Made by a program: the position numbers and the translations under genes. The notes beneath the pieces are model-generated. The model had not been told where the DNA came from. It saw only the letters and a list, made by a program, of their open reading frames with translations, and ran no database searches. This document shows positions 1-8,167 of a stretch of 22,329 nt of DNA, in pieces (position 1 is the stretch's first letter; every line of letters starts with the position of its first letter). The DNA is taken from the NCBI GenBank assembly GCA_900557355.1, contig USSR01000023.1, positions 1 to 22,329 of the forward strand, given 5' to 3'. Source of the DNA: an uncultured Bacteroides sp. GTDB taxonomy: Bacteria; Bacteroidota; Bacteroidia; Bacteroidales; Bacteroidaceae.

Positions 1-790
1 AAGTCCTGTACATTAGCATGGAGTAAGGATCAGCCTGCAGGTTGTAAGTCAACCGGAAATTAGATGCCGGGCGAAAGTTTATTTTTCGCATTTTCCGTTT
101 GTAAGGTGGAATCATCATAACAATCTTGAAACCGAAATTTTCTTCGCCCCAATCGCTGTATTGGGCATACACCCCTACAGTACAATGTTTGAAGTGTCGC
201 ATACATTCCCCCCTCACTCCATAGTCCTCATAAATATACCTTCCTCCTTGCAGGCGAAATTCTGTATTCAGTTTGTTCATATACATCCTTGCGCCTATCC
301 ATCCTGTCACCCTCTCCATCTTGCTGCATTCCCAGTCCACAGCCATCGAGCAAAATCCCGTATAGCCTATTTGTGCGTCCACGGCAAGCCAGTGGTTCAT
401 CGGGTACATCCACTTCACGTCTATTCCGTATCGTTCCCGGCCAAACAATCCGCCGCTAAACTTGAAGAACTGTTTGCCCCATTGCGCCTCTTTGGACACT
501 ACGGCCATGTTCAGCCGTATTCTTTTGTATCGTTCTCCGTAGTCATTATAAATAGGAACATATCCTTCTGCCGCTATCATCCATTGATGCTTGAGATGCC
601 ACTTGAAACCCGGAGTCAGGTTTATCAGTAAGTCATACAATTTATTGTTATAATATATATTCCGATAATTGAATTCCACACCGGAAAATATATCTACGTA
701 CGATTCTCTTTGTGTTTGGGCGCCACAACTCATGCCGTTGCACATCATCGTGGCTACTCCAATAAGAAATGATAAGATTCTTTTATTCAT
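1..790 (-). CDS. Outer-membrane beta-barrel protein, YjbH-like (partial, C-terminus off the left edge)
   Basis: Reading the minus strand from the ATG at 790, the frame stays open for 263 codons to the window edge, so the C-terminus is missing. The first 25 residues form a signal peptide (MNKRILSFLIGVATMM... then CGA-QTQ as a likely cleavage site). The mature part has no long hydrophobic helices but many alternating aromatic strands (for example YVDIFSGVEFNYRNIYY, WMIAAEGYVPIYND), which fits an outer-membrane beta-barrel. The segment near the edge (MMIPPYKRKMRKINFRPASNFRL) resembles YjbH-type exopolysaccharide proteins, but that family assignment is from memory and moderate. The start overlaps the end of the upstream glycosyltransferase by 8 bases, so it is cotranscribed with the polysaccharide operon and probably helps export or anchor the polymer. 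A G6 run lies at 208-213 in frame. Confidence 0.6.
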   Translation of the reverse strand, partial: MNKRILSFLIGVATMMCNGMSCGAQTQRESYVDIFSGVEFNYRNIYYNNKLYDLLINLTPGFKWHLKHQWMIAAEGYVPIYNDYGERYKRIRLNMAVVSKEAQWGKQFFKFSGGLFGRERYGIDVKWMYPMNHWLAVDAQIGYTGFCSMAVDWECSKMERVTGWIGARMYMNKLNTEFRLQGGRYIYEDYGVRGECMRHFKHCTVGVYAQYSDWGEENFGFKIVMMIPPYKRKMRKINFRPASNFRLTYNLQADPYSMLMYRT

Positions 791-1856
791 ATAATGCCTC
801 ATATTGTTTTGCTATATACTTCCATGTATATCGTCTTTCTGCAATTTCTTTCAGCAGTTCTCCACTTTCCTCTGTTCCGTGCAGTAGCTTCACCAACTGT
901 TCGCAGTTTTGGAAGTAGCAAGCTTCGTTTTCCGTAGTTTCCCGGTTATAGACCACATCGTATGCCAAAATCGGCTTGCCGAAAAACATGGCTTCCACCA
1001 ATGATGGATTTGTACCTCCGGCACTATGACCATGGATATAGACTCTTGCATTGTTTCTTAATGTGTATAGGACATCAAGAGCATATACAGCGCTCAACAT
1101 ACATATATTCGGATAGTTGGAGTATTTTCTCTGTAACTCTTTTCCGTACGTACTATATTTCCAGTTACCTATAAACACCAGTTTCTGTCCCATTTCCGCA
1201 AATGCCTCAAGCGTAATGTGACAGTTGTTTTCAGGCTCAATGCGACAAATAGAAACGGCATATTCCTTTTTTATAAGCCCGTATTTTTCTAATATTTCGT
1301 TTTGTCTCATCATCGGCACATCCTTTAATACATGATTTCCGCCGTAAGCTATCAGTTCCGAGTGTTTGTGATAGGTACTTGTCACATAGTCCTGAATGCC
1401 TTTGTTATCGGTAATCACTACATCCGCATAGCGCACTGCCATTGCCTCGCTTGTCCGCAGAAACCACTTGGCAAACCTGCCCCATTTGGCTCTCCGGTGT
1501 TCCAGTCCGTCAATGTTCACTATCAGCCGCTTGCGATACAATAGCCTGAATATGGGTAGGAAAATGCAGCCCGACACGCCTAATATGACTACTGCATCAT
1601 AGCCTCGTAAACATTTAAGCATCGACAGGATATCATATGGAGTGCTTTGCGCCCCATTGGCATGGAATAGTGAGACGTATTTCAGTTGTGCTCCTTTATA
1701 GGTTTTCATCCGCGCGGCATAGTCCTTACCACTACAAAAAACGGTATAACGGACTTCGGAGCAACAGTTATCACCGATAATGTTCTCCACTAAAGTCTCG
1801 AAGCCACCGTATCTTGCAGGCACACCTTGGATGCCTACAATAGCTACTTGTTTCAT
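783..1856 (-). CDS. DUF1972-type glycosyltransferase (rhamnosyltransferase-like, GT4 fold)
   Basis: A 357-residue protein starting at ATG 1856. The N-terminus, MKQVAIVGIQGVPARYGGFE, is the characteristic glycine-rich opening of DUF1972 proteins such as the Cps2T-type rhamnosyltransferases, which transfer a sugar from a nucleotide donor to a lipid-linked intermediate at the inner membrane face. The C-terminal half has the GT-B donor-binding features: SICRIEPENN, then HGHSAGGTNPSLVEAMFFGKPIL with a Glu near the end of the motif. Length is typical. It follows the HepT gene after a 176-base gap and overlaps the next gene by 8 bases. The exact sugar and linkage cannot be read from the sequence; rhamnose is only the best-known activity of the family. 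Confidence 0.85.
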   Translation of the reverse strand: MKQVAIVGIQGVPARYGGFETLVENIIGDNCCSEVRYTVFCSGKDYAARMKTYKGAQLKYVSLFHANGAQSTPYDILSMLKCLRGYDAVVILGVSGCIFLPIFRLLYRKRLIVNIDGLEHRRAKWGRFAKWFLRTSEAMAVRYADVVITDNKGIQDYVTSTYHKHSELIAYGGNHVLKDVPMMRQNEILEKYGLIKKEYAVSICRIEPENNCHITLEAFAEMGQKLVFIGNWKYSTYGKELQRKYSNYPNICMLSAVYALDVLYTLRNNARVYIHGHSAGGTNPSLVEAMFFGKPILAYDVVYNRETTENEACYFQNCEQLVKLLHGTEESGELLKEIAERRYTWKYIAKQYEALYE

Positions 1857-2032
1857 AAATATAAAAAGGGTATATAGTGTATTTTTTCAAATACACTCAT
1901 TCAGAAAGTACATGCTTTTCAGGGCAGATGCTTAAAAACACCTGCCGGAATTTTGAAGAAAAGTTTTATAATGGCGATAAAAAATAACTTTTACTTTTTC
2001 GTAAACTTGGAGTTGTTTCGTTGTTGACTTTT
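1857..2032 (-). other. Intergenic gap with a hairpin, between hepT and the DUF1972 glycosyltransferase
   Basis: This 176-base AT-rich gap is the largest break inside the operon. It holds an imperfect hairpin (GGCAG at 1923-1927 pairing with CTGCC at 1942-1946, extended by TG/CA around one mismatch, with a loop of about 8 bases). No T-run follows on the minus strand, so it is not a convincing terminator. I found no TAnnTTTG promoter motif facing the downstream gene. It may be a processing or attenuation site, or the scar of the toxin-antitoxin insertion. Confidence 0.3.
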
Positions 2033-2401
2033 TCAGAAGTCAGATTTCATTTTCAAAATTGTATTGTGTAAAATGGGTAAGTCTATTTTGATCACTTTAA
2101 ATATTTCTTCAGCGTCAATATGGTGATATTCATGTGCTATGATATCTCGTAGCCCCATAATATCATTCCATGGGATATTGGGATATTTTAATAAATAGCC
2201 GTGTTCTGTTTTGGTATCAAGTACCTTGGCACTCTCACCAATAAAAATGAGTTGCATGCAAATACCGCCCAATGTGAACATTCCATCCGAACTGTATAAA
2301 AAATCTTGGGCGGATTTGATATGAGAGGAGTTTTTCTCAATCAAGTTAATGGCTTCTTCTATTCGGCTAAGCAATGTCTGTATACGTTCTGTTTTATACA
2401 T
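2033..2401 (-). CDS. hepT: HepT-like HEPN toxin (DUF86)
   Basis: A 122-residue all-helical protein, normal for the family. It carries the HEPN active-site motif R-x4-H-x-Y as RDIIAHEY, with R85, H90 and Y92. In known HepT/MntA pairs (type VII toxin-antitoxin) HepT is an RNase, and its partner nucleotidyltransferase silences it by adding AMP to the tyrosine of this motif. All motif residues are present, so the toxin looks functional. Its ATG at 2401 overlaps the end of the mntA gene by 8 bases, so the two are translationally coupled with the antitoxin first. The pair lies between two glycosyltransferase genes of the polysaccharide operon. The stop codon lies beside a short hairpin (TGACTT/AAGTCA, 2025-2042) that lacks a T-run. 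Confidence 0.88.
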   Translation of the reverse strand: MYKTERIQTLLSRIEEAINLIEKNSSHIKSAQDFLYSSDGMFTLGGICMQLIFIGESAKVLDTKTEHGYLLKYPNIPWNDIMGLRDIIAHEYHHIDAEEIFKVIKIDLPILHNTILKMKSDF

Positions 2402-2696
2402 AAATCAAATCTTTTGAGATATTTTCTCCAAACAAAGATGAATTGATTTGATTGCTCAAACGAATAATGTCAACCTTGCAATTGAATAATTGTTCCAACT
2501 CCTTTTTCATACGTATTCGGGTGAATATATTGGCTTCTCCTTCGTAAGCAACATCTATATCGCTTTCGTTATTTTGTTCGTTACGAGAAACAGAACCAAA
2601 AAGTCCCATCCGCTCCACACCGTAACTGATAGCTTTAGTGCGGAAATATTCGCTGAGCAAAGCAATATATTCTTTTTGAGATTTCATGATGGTCAT
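2394..2696 (-). CDS. mntA: MntA-like minimal nucleotidyltransferase antitoxin
   Basis: A 100-residue protein with the minimal nucleotidyltransferase signature G-S-x10-D-x-D: G34 S35, then D46 and D48. A third carboxylate is likely at D76 (CKVDIIRL). In characterised pairs MntA AMPylates the tyrosine of the HepT toxin's active site. The ATG at 2696 was preferred over the ATG at 2687 because a weak AGAAA sequence precedes it, while nothing like a ribosome site precedes the internal one. It lies 30 bases downstream of a GT4 gene and overlaps hepT by 8 bases. A one-mismatch TTACTTTG (2713-2720, minus strand) could be a weak promoter of its own, but no matching -33 element was seen. Confidence 0.88.
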   Translation of the reverse strand: MTIMKSQKEYIALLSEYFRTKAISYGVERMGLFGSVSRNEQNNESDIDVAYEGEANIFTRIRMKKELEQLFNCKVDIIRLSNQINSSLFGENISKDLIYV

Positions 2697-2726
2697 TGTT
2701 TTCTGTTAAATGCAAAGTAACAAATT

Positions 2727-3857
2727 CTATTTTGTATTTCCTAATCTATTCCGTTGTTTTTCTTTTAATAATGATATGGCGAGTATTTTTGTAATTTGCC
2801 CAATCATATTGCCAGCATTGAATTTTTCAGAGTATTTTAAAGCATTAGTTGCCAATAGTGTGTATAGTTCTTTATCCGATAGAATCTTCTTGATGGCATT
2901 GGCTATTTTATCCAGTTCTTGTACGTCTATCTTGTAGCCGTTCTCTCCATCCACAACCATCTCTGCAATTCCTCCTTCTGTGGGCACTATTACTGGCAAT
3001 CCGGCAGTCATTGCTTCCAATACAGTCAGTCCGAATGTTTCCACAAACTGTTTCCTGTCGGAAAGATTCAATACGAGTGAAGCCTGATTGTAGAAAGGTG
3101 CAACATCATTCTGTTGAGGATATATAGTCAGGTTTTTGCAGATATTTATCTTGTGTTCCTTTACAAAGCGATTAATGTTCTCCTGCGTGTCGTTTACCAC
3201 CAGTTCAAAAGTAAACTGTGATAATCTTTGTGCGAGTTCGATAAACTCCAGCGGACCCTTATACAATTTCAATGAGCCGAGCATTAAAATCTGTTTTCGT
3301 TCAAAGGCTGTTTGAAGATTGGGAGTCAGTCTGTTCACGAAATTCTTTGGCAGAGCATTGGGTACAACTGTTACACCTTTTTTCCGTTGCAGGAATGATG
3401 CTTGATATTCTGATACGCAGATGATTTCATGTGCTAACTTCTGCATGATAGTAGCCAGTGCCTTGTAGAATGCCCCCTTAACAAATGCATTCTCGTGATA
3501 ATGATAAACTACGTGCTTACCCATGATACGCCCGGCTAATGCCGGTCCGACAGGAAGTAAAGTGTTGATGTAGAATACTACATCTTTATGGAATAGCCAG
3601 CGGAACGCCAATAAAAATGTGTAAATCTGTACAGTGCTATAGCGCAGTATTGTTATTGCTGGATTATTGGAAAAGCGGTAAGAACAAGAATGTTTACGCA
3701 AGTTCTTGTAATGCAGTAATTCATCCAGTACCCCACCTTTGGATGATATTAAATCTACTTGATAACCCTTTTTGAGTAATCCTTCCAAAATCATTTTCAG
3801 TACTTTCGGGCTACCGCTATAATCGTTGAAAAGATGAAAACAGATAATATGTAGCAT
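2727..3857 (-). CDS. Glycosyltransferase, GT4 family
   Basis: A GT-B fold glycosyltransferase of 376 residues from the ATG at 3857. The frame extends 24 bases further to a TTG at 3881, but that would overlap the preceding gene, whose TAG stop ends one base before this ATG; the ATG is the better start. The opening (MLHIICFHLF, then YSGSPKVLKMILEGLLKKGY) is the acceptor-binding half with a Gly-rich loop. The C-terminal half carries the E-x7-E donor motif in QFVETFGLTVLEAMTAGLPVI. It should add one sugar of the repeat unit at the cytoplasmic face; the sugar is not predictable. It is the last glycosyltransferase before the embedded toxin-antitoxin pair. Confidence 0.88.
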   Translation of the reverse strand: MLHIICFHLFNDYSGSPKVLKMILEGLLKKGYQVDLISSKGGVLDELLHYKNLRKHSCSYRFSNNPAITILRYSTVQIYTFLLAFRWLFHKDVVFYINTLLPVGPALAGRIMGKHVVYHYHENAFVKGAFYKALATIMQKLAHEIICVSEYQASFLQRKKGVTVVPNALPKNFVNRLTPNLQTAFERKQILMLGSLKLYKGPLEFIELAQRLSQFTFELVVNDTQENINRFVKEHKINICKNLTIYPQQNDVAPFYNQASLVLNLSDRKQFVETFGLTVLEAMTAGLPVIVPTEGGIAEMVVDGENGYKIDVQELDKIANAIKKILSDKELYTLLATNALKYSEKFNAGNMIGQITKILAISLLKEKQRNRLGNTK

Positions 3858-3858
3858 A

Positions 3859-4865
3859 CTACTTTTTTTGTTGTTTACCAAATAATAGCCAGTTCAGTGG
3901 AACCGATTTTTCAAGTACAATCGTAATAAGTACACATGTACTGGATACTACCACGGCTATTGCCGTAGCAATCACTCCCAACCACCAATCATTTTTTATT
4001 GGCGCATCAAGATGGCAGAGGAATATGCCATGCATACAGTAGATCGCCAGTGAGTATCTACCAAGCATAAGTAAACCACTCTTCAAAGTTTTGTTTATAT
4101 GCATATTCTGAGCCAACCATGCAAATACTGGAATCGACAGCATTCCGACCACCATCTTTAACTCATTATTCACATTATAAATATATTGTGACGAAATTAA
4201 TAAAAAAACAGGCAAAGCCCAATTAAACGTAGTTTTAGAAATTACTACTTTATTAACTGCTATATATTTATTCATCCAGCATCCAACAGCAAAAATAGGA
4301 ACATATTGAAAGGATATCTTCCATAGCAAATTACCTGTAAGTTTATACACCCCATAATAGATGGACGCCAAGAAAAAAATGGAAATGGTTTCTACTATTA
4401 CCCCCCCCTTTTTTGTTTTATTAACAATTCTCTGATGTAAAAACCTACTGATAATGAAAAGAAGGCTAATAGAAACCAAAGCCCTTTATATTCTATCACA
4501 ACAATATAAGTCTGCTTTATGATAGTTAGTGGATTCAACATTGTTGCCAAACTGACATTGCTAACATATTTCGGCACCAATACATACCACACAACGTAAG
4601 GAACCACAAGCAATATGAATTTCTTTTTTATATACGAAGGCAAAGATTTCACAGATACATTCCGATACTTCATCTGAGCAACATATCCTCCCACGAACAT
4701 AAAAAGAGGCATATGAAACGAGTATATAAAACTAAGGAAAGCCCCTCCCTCTTCGTGGAACATATAAATCAGCACATGACCTATTACCACAAGAAAGATA
4801 GCATACCCCTTTATCAGATCTACCCACTCTATTCTTTCAAAACTATTCATCGCTGTATTTTCCAT
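3859..4865 (-). CDS. Acyltransferase-3 family membrane protein, frameshifted at a G8 tract (putative phase-variable, OFF)
   Basis: Two overlapping reading frames make one acyltransferase-3 (PF01757) protein. The 5' frame (ATG 4865) encodes RIEWVDLIKGYAIFLVVIGH and FSFHMPLFMF-type helices typical of the family, then ends as Lys-Arg-Gly-Gly-TAA at 4398-4400, directly after eight Gs (4401-4408). The remaining helices, ending WLLFGKQQKK, are in the frame one base away. The span is 1007 bases; one extra G makes 336 codons, a normal 335-residue enzyme. These integral membrane proteins transfer acyl groups, often acetyl, to surface sugars. In the state seen here only 155 residues with about half of the helices are made, so the enzyme should be inactive. 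The start overlaps the GT8 stop by one base (TAATG). A sequencing error in the homopolymer is the main alternative. Confidence 0.85.
4401..4408 (-). repeat. Homopolymer G8 tract inside acyltransferase gene (slippage site 1)
   Basis: Eight consecutive Gs on the coding strand, followed directly by TAA in the 5' frame. G9 or G6 joins the two halves of the acyltransferase (giving Arg-Gly-Gly-Gly-Val or Arg-Gly-Val across the tract); G8 stops at once. With the tract at 8967-8974, it is the longest G/C homopolymer noticed in the window. Confidence 0.85.
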
Positions 4866-5842
4866 TACATTACTCTGTTTTGAAGTTTATGCCTCACATG
4901 AATGAACCTTACCATCATCTCATATACAAAGAATGGACAATGATCATAAATCCATTTCTGAATTCTACAGTTCTTTGACATCCTGCCGTATAGAAGTGCA
5001 TTGTTTCTCCATGGCGACGTAGCAAGATAATCCAAGTACACCTGCTTCATTGGATGGTCACAGTTTGAATACCATGGACGATTATACAATTCACCCGTGA
5101 AGTGAATTACTTTCGGGTGCCTCATTGCATACTCTATCTCGGCTTGCGAGTAATAGGTTTTCATCTTGAAGAGACGTTTTATCCTCCCTACCGGATACAT
5201 AAACATAGGATTTATCAAATTGTATTCCGGTGGGAGAATTTTCTTCTTATCCTTACAGACATGGTTGATAGTTCCTTGATCCACGAAAGGAGGATTCCCA
5301 TCGAATGACATTACATAATCAATACATTTTTTCTCAATCCCCATATCTCGCCAAAGTTTCAGATTTAAAAGAATTACGCCTCCGCAATTAATATAGCGGT
5401 CACCATTTGTCATTCCTATTTTGTGGACAAAATACGAGTTAACCGTGTCCTGCACACCTGCAACTAGTGTATCGGTCATATCCACATCAAGCAGGCCCAT
5501 CAACGATCCCGATACTATTGTATCGCAATCAAAGGAAAACATCAAATCCACCTCTTCTATTTGTGAAAGGAATAGCTTACCATAAGTGCTTCGGCAAAAA
5601 TTTGTAGATACATCCATCTTTTTTGAGATAAGTTCCAAATTGACAAAGAAAATCCTACGCTGATACATAGCTGCAACCTTTTCTAATTTACCATGGTTCT
5701 CATCTCCTATATTGTAATCAATGACATATACATTAATCTCATCTGCTTCTTTGTTGTTGTCAAATAGTGATAGAATGGATAGTCCGGCATGTTGTGCGTA
5801 ATTATCCATAAACGAATAGGTACAATTAAGAATCTTTTTCAT
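4865..5842 (-). CDS. Glycosyltransferase, GT8 family
   Basis: A 325-residue GT-A glycosyltransferase of the GT8 family (retaining, UDP-glucose or UDP-galactose using in LgtC/WaaJ relatives). Key features are the N-terminal strand KKILNCTYSFMDNYAQHAGLS, the metal-binding D-x-D at D105-C106-D107 within SFDCDTIV, the YINCGGVILLNLKLW segment (acceptor-side motif), and VIHFTGELYNRPW near the end, where the family has its conserved HF-G-KPW-like motif. It acts in the cytoplasm on the lipid-linked repeat unit. The ATG at 5842 overlaps the phosphotransferase gene by 17 bases and the stop overlaps the acyltransferase start by one, so it is embedded in the operon. Confidence 0.9.
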   Translation of the reverse strand: MKKILNCTYSFMDNYAQHAGLSILSLFDNNKEADEINVYVIDYNIGDENHGKLEKVAAMYQRRIFFVNLELISKKMDVSTNFCRSTYGKLFLSQIEEVDLMFSFDCDTIVSGSLMGLLDVDMTDTLVAGVQDTVNSYFVHKIGMTNGDRYINCGGVILLNLKLWRDMGIEKKCIDYVMSFDGNPPFVDQGTINHVCKDKKKILPPEYNLINPMFMYPVGRIKRLFKMKTYYSQAEIEYAMRHPKVIHFTGELYNRPWYSNCDHPMKQVYLDYLATSPWRNNALLYGRMSKNCRIQKWIYDHCPFFVYEMMVRFIHVRHKLQNRVM

Positions 5843-6944
5843 TGTCTAATAGTATGTTAATTAATGATATCCAGCATCTATAGCTATGGTCATTGGTAGA
5901 AAATAGGCCGTTGTTTCTCTTGAAATAGAAGTAAATAATATGTAACAAATAGCAGAGATATGCTTTATCTTGAATCCGAATGCCGCCTAGCAAAATACAT
6001 TTATATTTTTGATAGATTTTATAAATCAGGATAGCATCGTCAACCCCTTGCTCCAAAATAGCAATTTGAGTAAAGAAATGAAATACATCCAGATACGGCG
6101 GATAACTCAATTTTGCATATTCCCAATCAAAAACAAATAGTTTCCCGTCTTCCACGAGCATGTTCCACGGAGTAAAATCGGCATGATAGGCCGAGAATTC
6201 CACCTCTTTCTTTGCATAATACGATAATACGCTGGTCATAGCCTTTTCAATCATCGTCCGCTCTGCATTATTTGAGAACCAATCAAGGTGCTTCTTAAGT
6301 TCGATAAGTGTTTGATAGAAATCGGTGCTTTCAAATAATAACTTTTGCTTAGTCTTTTCGTGAAGATTAACTAAGAATTGTTTTTGTAAATCAGTCCATT
6401 TATGCATTATTTGAGAATGATTCGTTTTTATGGTACTTTGTACAAAAACAGCTACATTCCCCTCCGTTTTTCCACAATAAAGGCATCGAGGAATATTCAT
6501 CATGCCCTGTTTGGTCAGATATCGCAAAGTCTTCGTTTCTTCTTCAAACAACTTAGCGACCTCTTCATCACAGGGTCATCCGCAGTACCCCAAAAAGTGT
6601 TTCCCTTTAAAAAGCTGAATCGTTATTTTTTGATGCACGCAGGGAGTGCCGCAAAACATAGAAAACTTCCAATCTGATGTGTGAAAAACTTGGCAAAGCA
6701 AGAGCCGCAAATCTTCCTGCAATTCATAGTGCACCGGTTGCGCCTTCACCACCCTGCGCACCAGGCTCACTTTGTGCAGATAGGGAAAAAGAGCCTTCAG
6801 CAACTTTCCTTTTCTGCCACTTGGCTGATAGAGGCCCAGTCCCACCCGCATATTGCAGGCAGGCATCAGCCACACTTTGCCATCGGAATTGGCAATACGA
6901 TAAAAGGACGTTTCGTCTTGCCGCCATACACAGGAGGTCAACAT
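5826..6944 (-). pseudogene. APH/choline-kinase-like phosphotransferase interrupted by an in-frame TGA
   Basis: Two coding blocks lie in the same frame, separated only by a TGA at 6576-6578. The first (ATG 6944, good AAAGGGA ribosome site) gives 122 residues with a kinase N-lobe-like end (FCGTPCVHQKITIQLFKGKHFLGYCG). The second resumes at PCDEEVAKLFEEETKTL and contains the catalytic loop HADFTPWN (H254, D256, N261 counted through the stop) and the DWE motif at D273. Joined, the protein is about 372 positions, normal for the family, with no length change at the break, so a nonsense substitution is simplest; two compensating indels cannot be excluded. Such kinases phosphorylate a small molecule or sugar. 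The first half is richer in G+C than the second. An alternative GTG start at 7001 would overlap the upstream gene by 64 bases. Confidence 0.8.
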
Positions 6945-8167
6945 TTCCCTTTCATCCGTTCCGTGAACAATCGGTATATATCTTCTCCATGCGCTGCCCA
7001 CGTGAAATGCTTTCCGGCAGCTCGTGCCGATTCTCCCATCCGTTTATGCGTGGCCGGGACACACATTTTCAGTATTCCGTCTGTTAAGTCATCTATCACT
7101 TGTTCACGTTTTCCGATAGGGATTATCACAGCATATTCATCGCTGAAATAGCGTGTATATCCGGTAGAGTTGAGGCAGATTAAAGGTTTGCCCATCGACA
7201 TACTGTCAAAAGAGACGGTTACGGCACCCTCTTTCAGTGCAGCGTTCATCACTACATCGGCATTGTTCAACAGCAGTTTATACTCTTCCATCGAAACTTT
7301 ACCTGCAAAAGTCACCTTGTCACTTATCCCATGTTTGCCTGCGAGCCGCTTCAATCGGAGTTTATCTGTTCCGTCACCAACAATGGTCAAATGAATGTCC
7401 GACCGTACTTTTACGGCTTTTGCCACGCTTTCTATGCAAAGGTCAAAGCCTCGCCAGCCATCCAAGCGCCCTATCGTTATAAACTCTGCCGTCAGATGAC
7501 TGTCCGTCACCGGTTCTTGTATATCACACAACTCTACCGCCACATCTGTTTGCAGCACCGCCTTTTCCCGATATGTCGCAGGTATGCAATTCCGGGTGAT
7601 ATCGGTTTTGCACAAGATGAGGTCAGCATTTCTGCACCTTGTTTTAAAGCCTTTATTCAACGGCAGTAACCGTATCACACAGCGTCGCAGGCTTTCTATA
7701 CATTTCGACTTGAAGCCATAGTAGCAGGTGAACTCCTTTGGAATACTTTCCAGTCCACCTACTGGTCCCCAAATGAAGAACTGTTTCTGCCCATATTTGC
7801 TCACTTTCCAGAGTACATTGCCGTAAGTGAGGTGATGGAATATGTGAATGTCATTTTCCTGCATTGTTTGTTTCACAATGTCATTTGTGCAATATTGCCA
7901 GATGTTGTAGTAAGTGCGTACACCTCGCAAACCTTTTTTCCAGAACCGTGCCCACTTGGGCCAGTCATAATATAGGAAATGTATGCCGCTGTGTTCCGGG
8001 TGTGCTGTTATCCATGGCTCAATGGTATGGCGGTTACTTTCTCGGGTCAGTACCCACAATTCAAAGTATTGGGACATTTCCAGCACCCAATGCCAGCCCA
8101 CACCGATTTCGCTGCCCAAGCCTGGTTCGCAGGCGTAAGCAGAAACAAATATTTTTAGTTTGTTCAT
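6938..8167 (-). CDS. Glycosyltransferase, GT4 family
   Basis: A 409-residue GT-B enzyme. The N-terminus has the KIFVSAYACEPGLGSEIGVGW opening seen in many Bacteroidetes polysaccharide glycosyltransferases, and the middle has HLTYGNVLW and FIWGPVGGLE. The donor half has TIGRLDGWRGFDLCI, LTIVGDGTDK and a degenerate E-x7-E segment (EGAVTVSFDSMSMGKPLI) in which the second Glu is replaced. It should add a sugar to the repeat unit on the cytoplasmic side. The ATG at 8167 overlaps the acyltransferase stop as ATGA, and its own TGA at 6938-6940 overlaps the next start by 7 bases. Parts of this gene are visibly G+C-richer than the 3' genes of the operon, which fits module-wise assembly of the locus. 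Confidence 0.88.
   Translation of the reverse strand: MNKLKIFVSAYACEPGLGSEIGVGWHWVLEMSQYFELWVLTRESNRHTIEPWITAHPEHSGIHFLYYDWPKWARFWKKGLRGVRTYYNIWQYCTNDIVKQTMQENDIHIFHHLTYGNVLWKVSKYGQKQFFIWGPVGGLESIPKEFTCYYGFKSKCIESLRRCVIRLLPLNKGFKTRCRNADLILCKTDITRNCIPATYREKAVLQTDVAVELCDIQEPVTDSHLTAEFITIGRLDGWRGFDLCIESVAKAVKVRSDIHLTIVGDGTDKLRLKRLAGKHGISDKVTFAGKVSMEEYKLLLNNADVVMNAALKEGAVTVSFDSMSMGKPLICLNSTGYTRYFSDEYAVIIPIGKREQVIDDLTDGILKMCVPATHKRMGESARAAGKHFTWAAHGEDIYRLFTERMKGKC

Noticed and set aside
1922..1950. Hairpin downstream of hepT considered as an intrinsic terminator.
   Set aside because: No T-run follows on the minus strand and the stem has a mismatch, so it is recorded only as a hairpin.
6677..7151. 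Long plus-strand frames of 136 and 156 codons over the GT4 and kinase genes.
   Set aside because: They are antisense to well-supported genes and rich in His, Pro and Ser from reverse-strand codons; no motifs.
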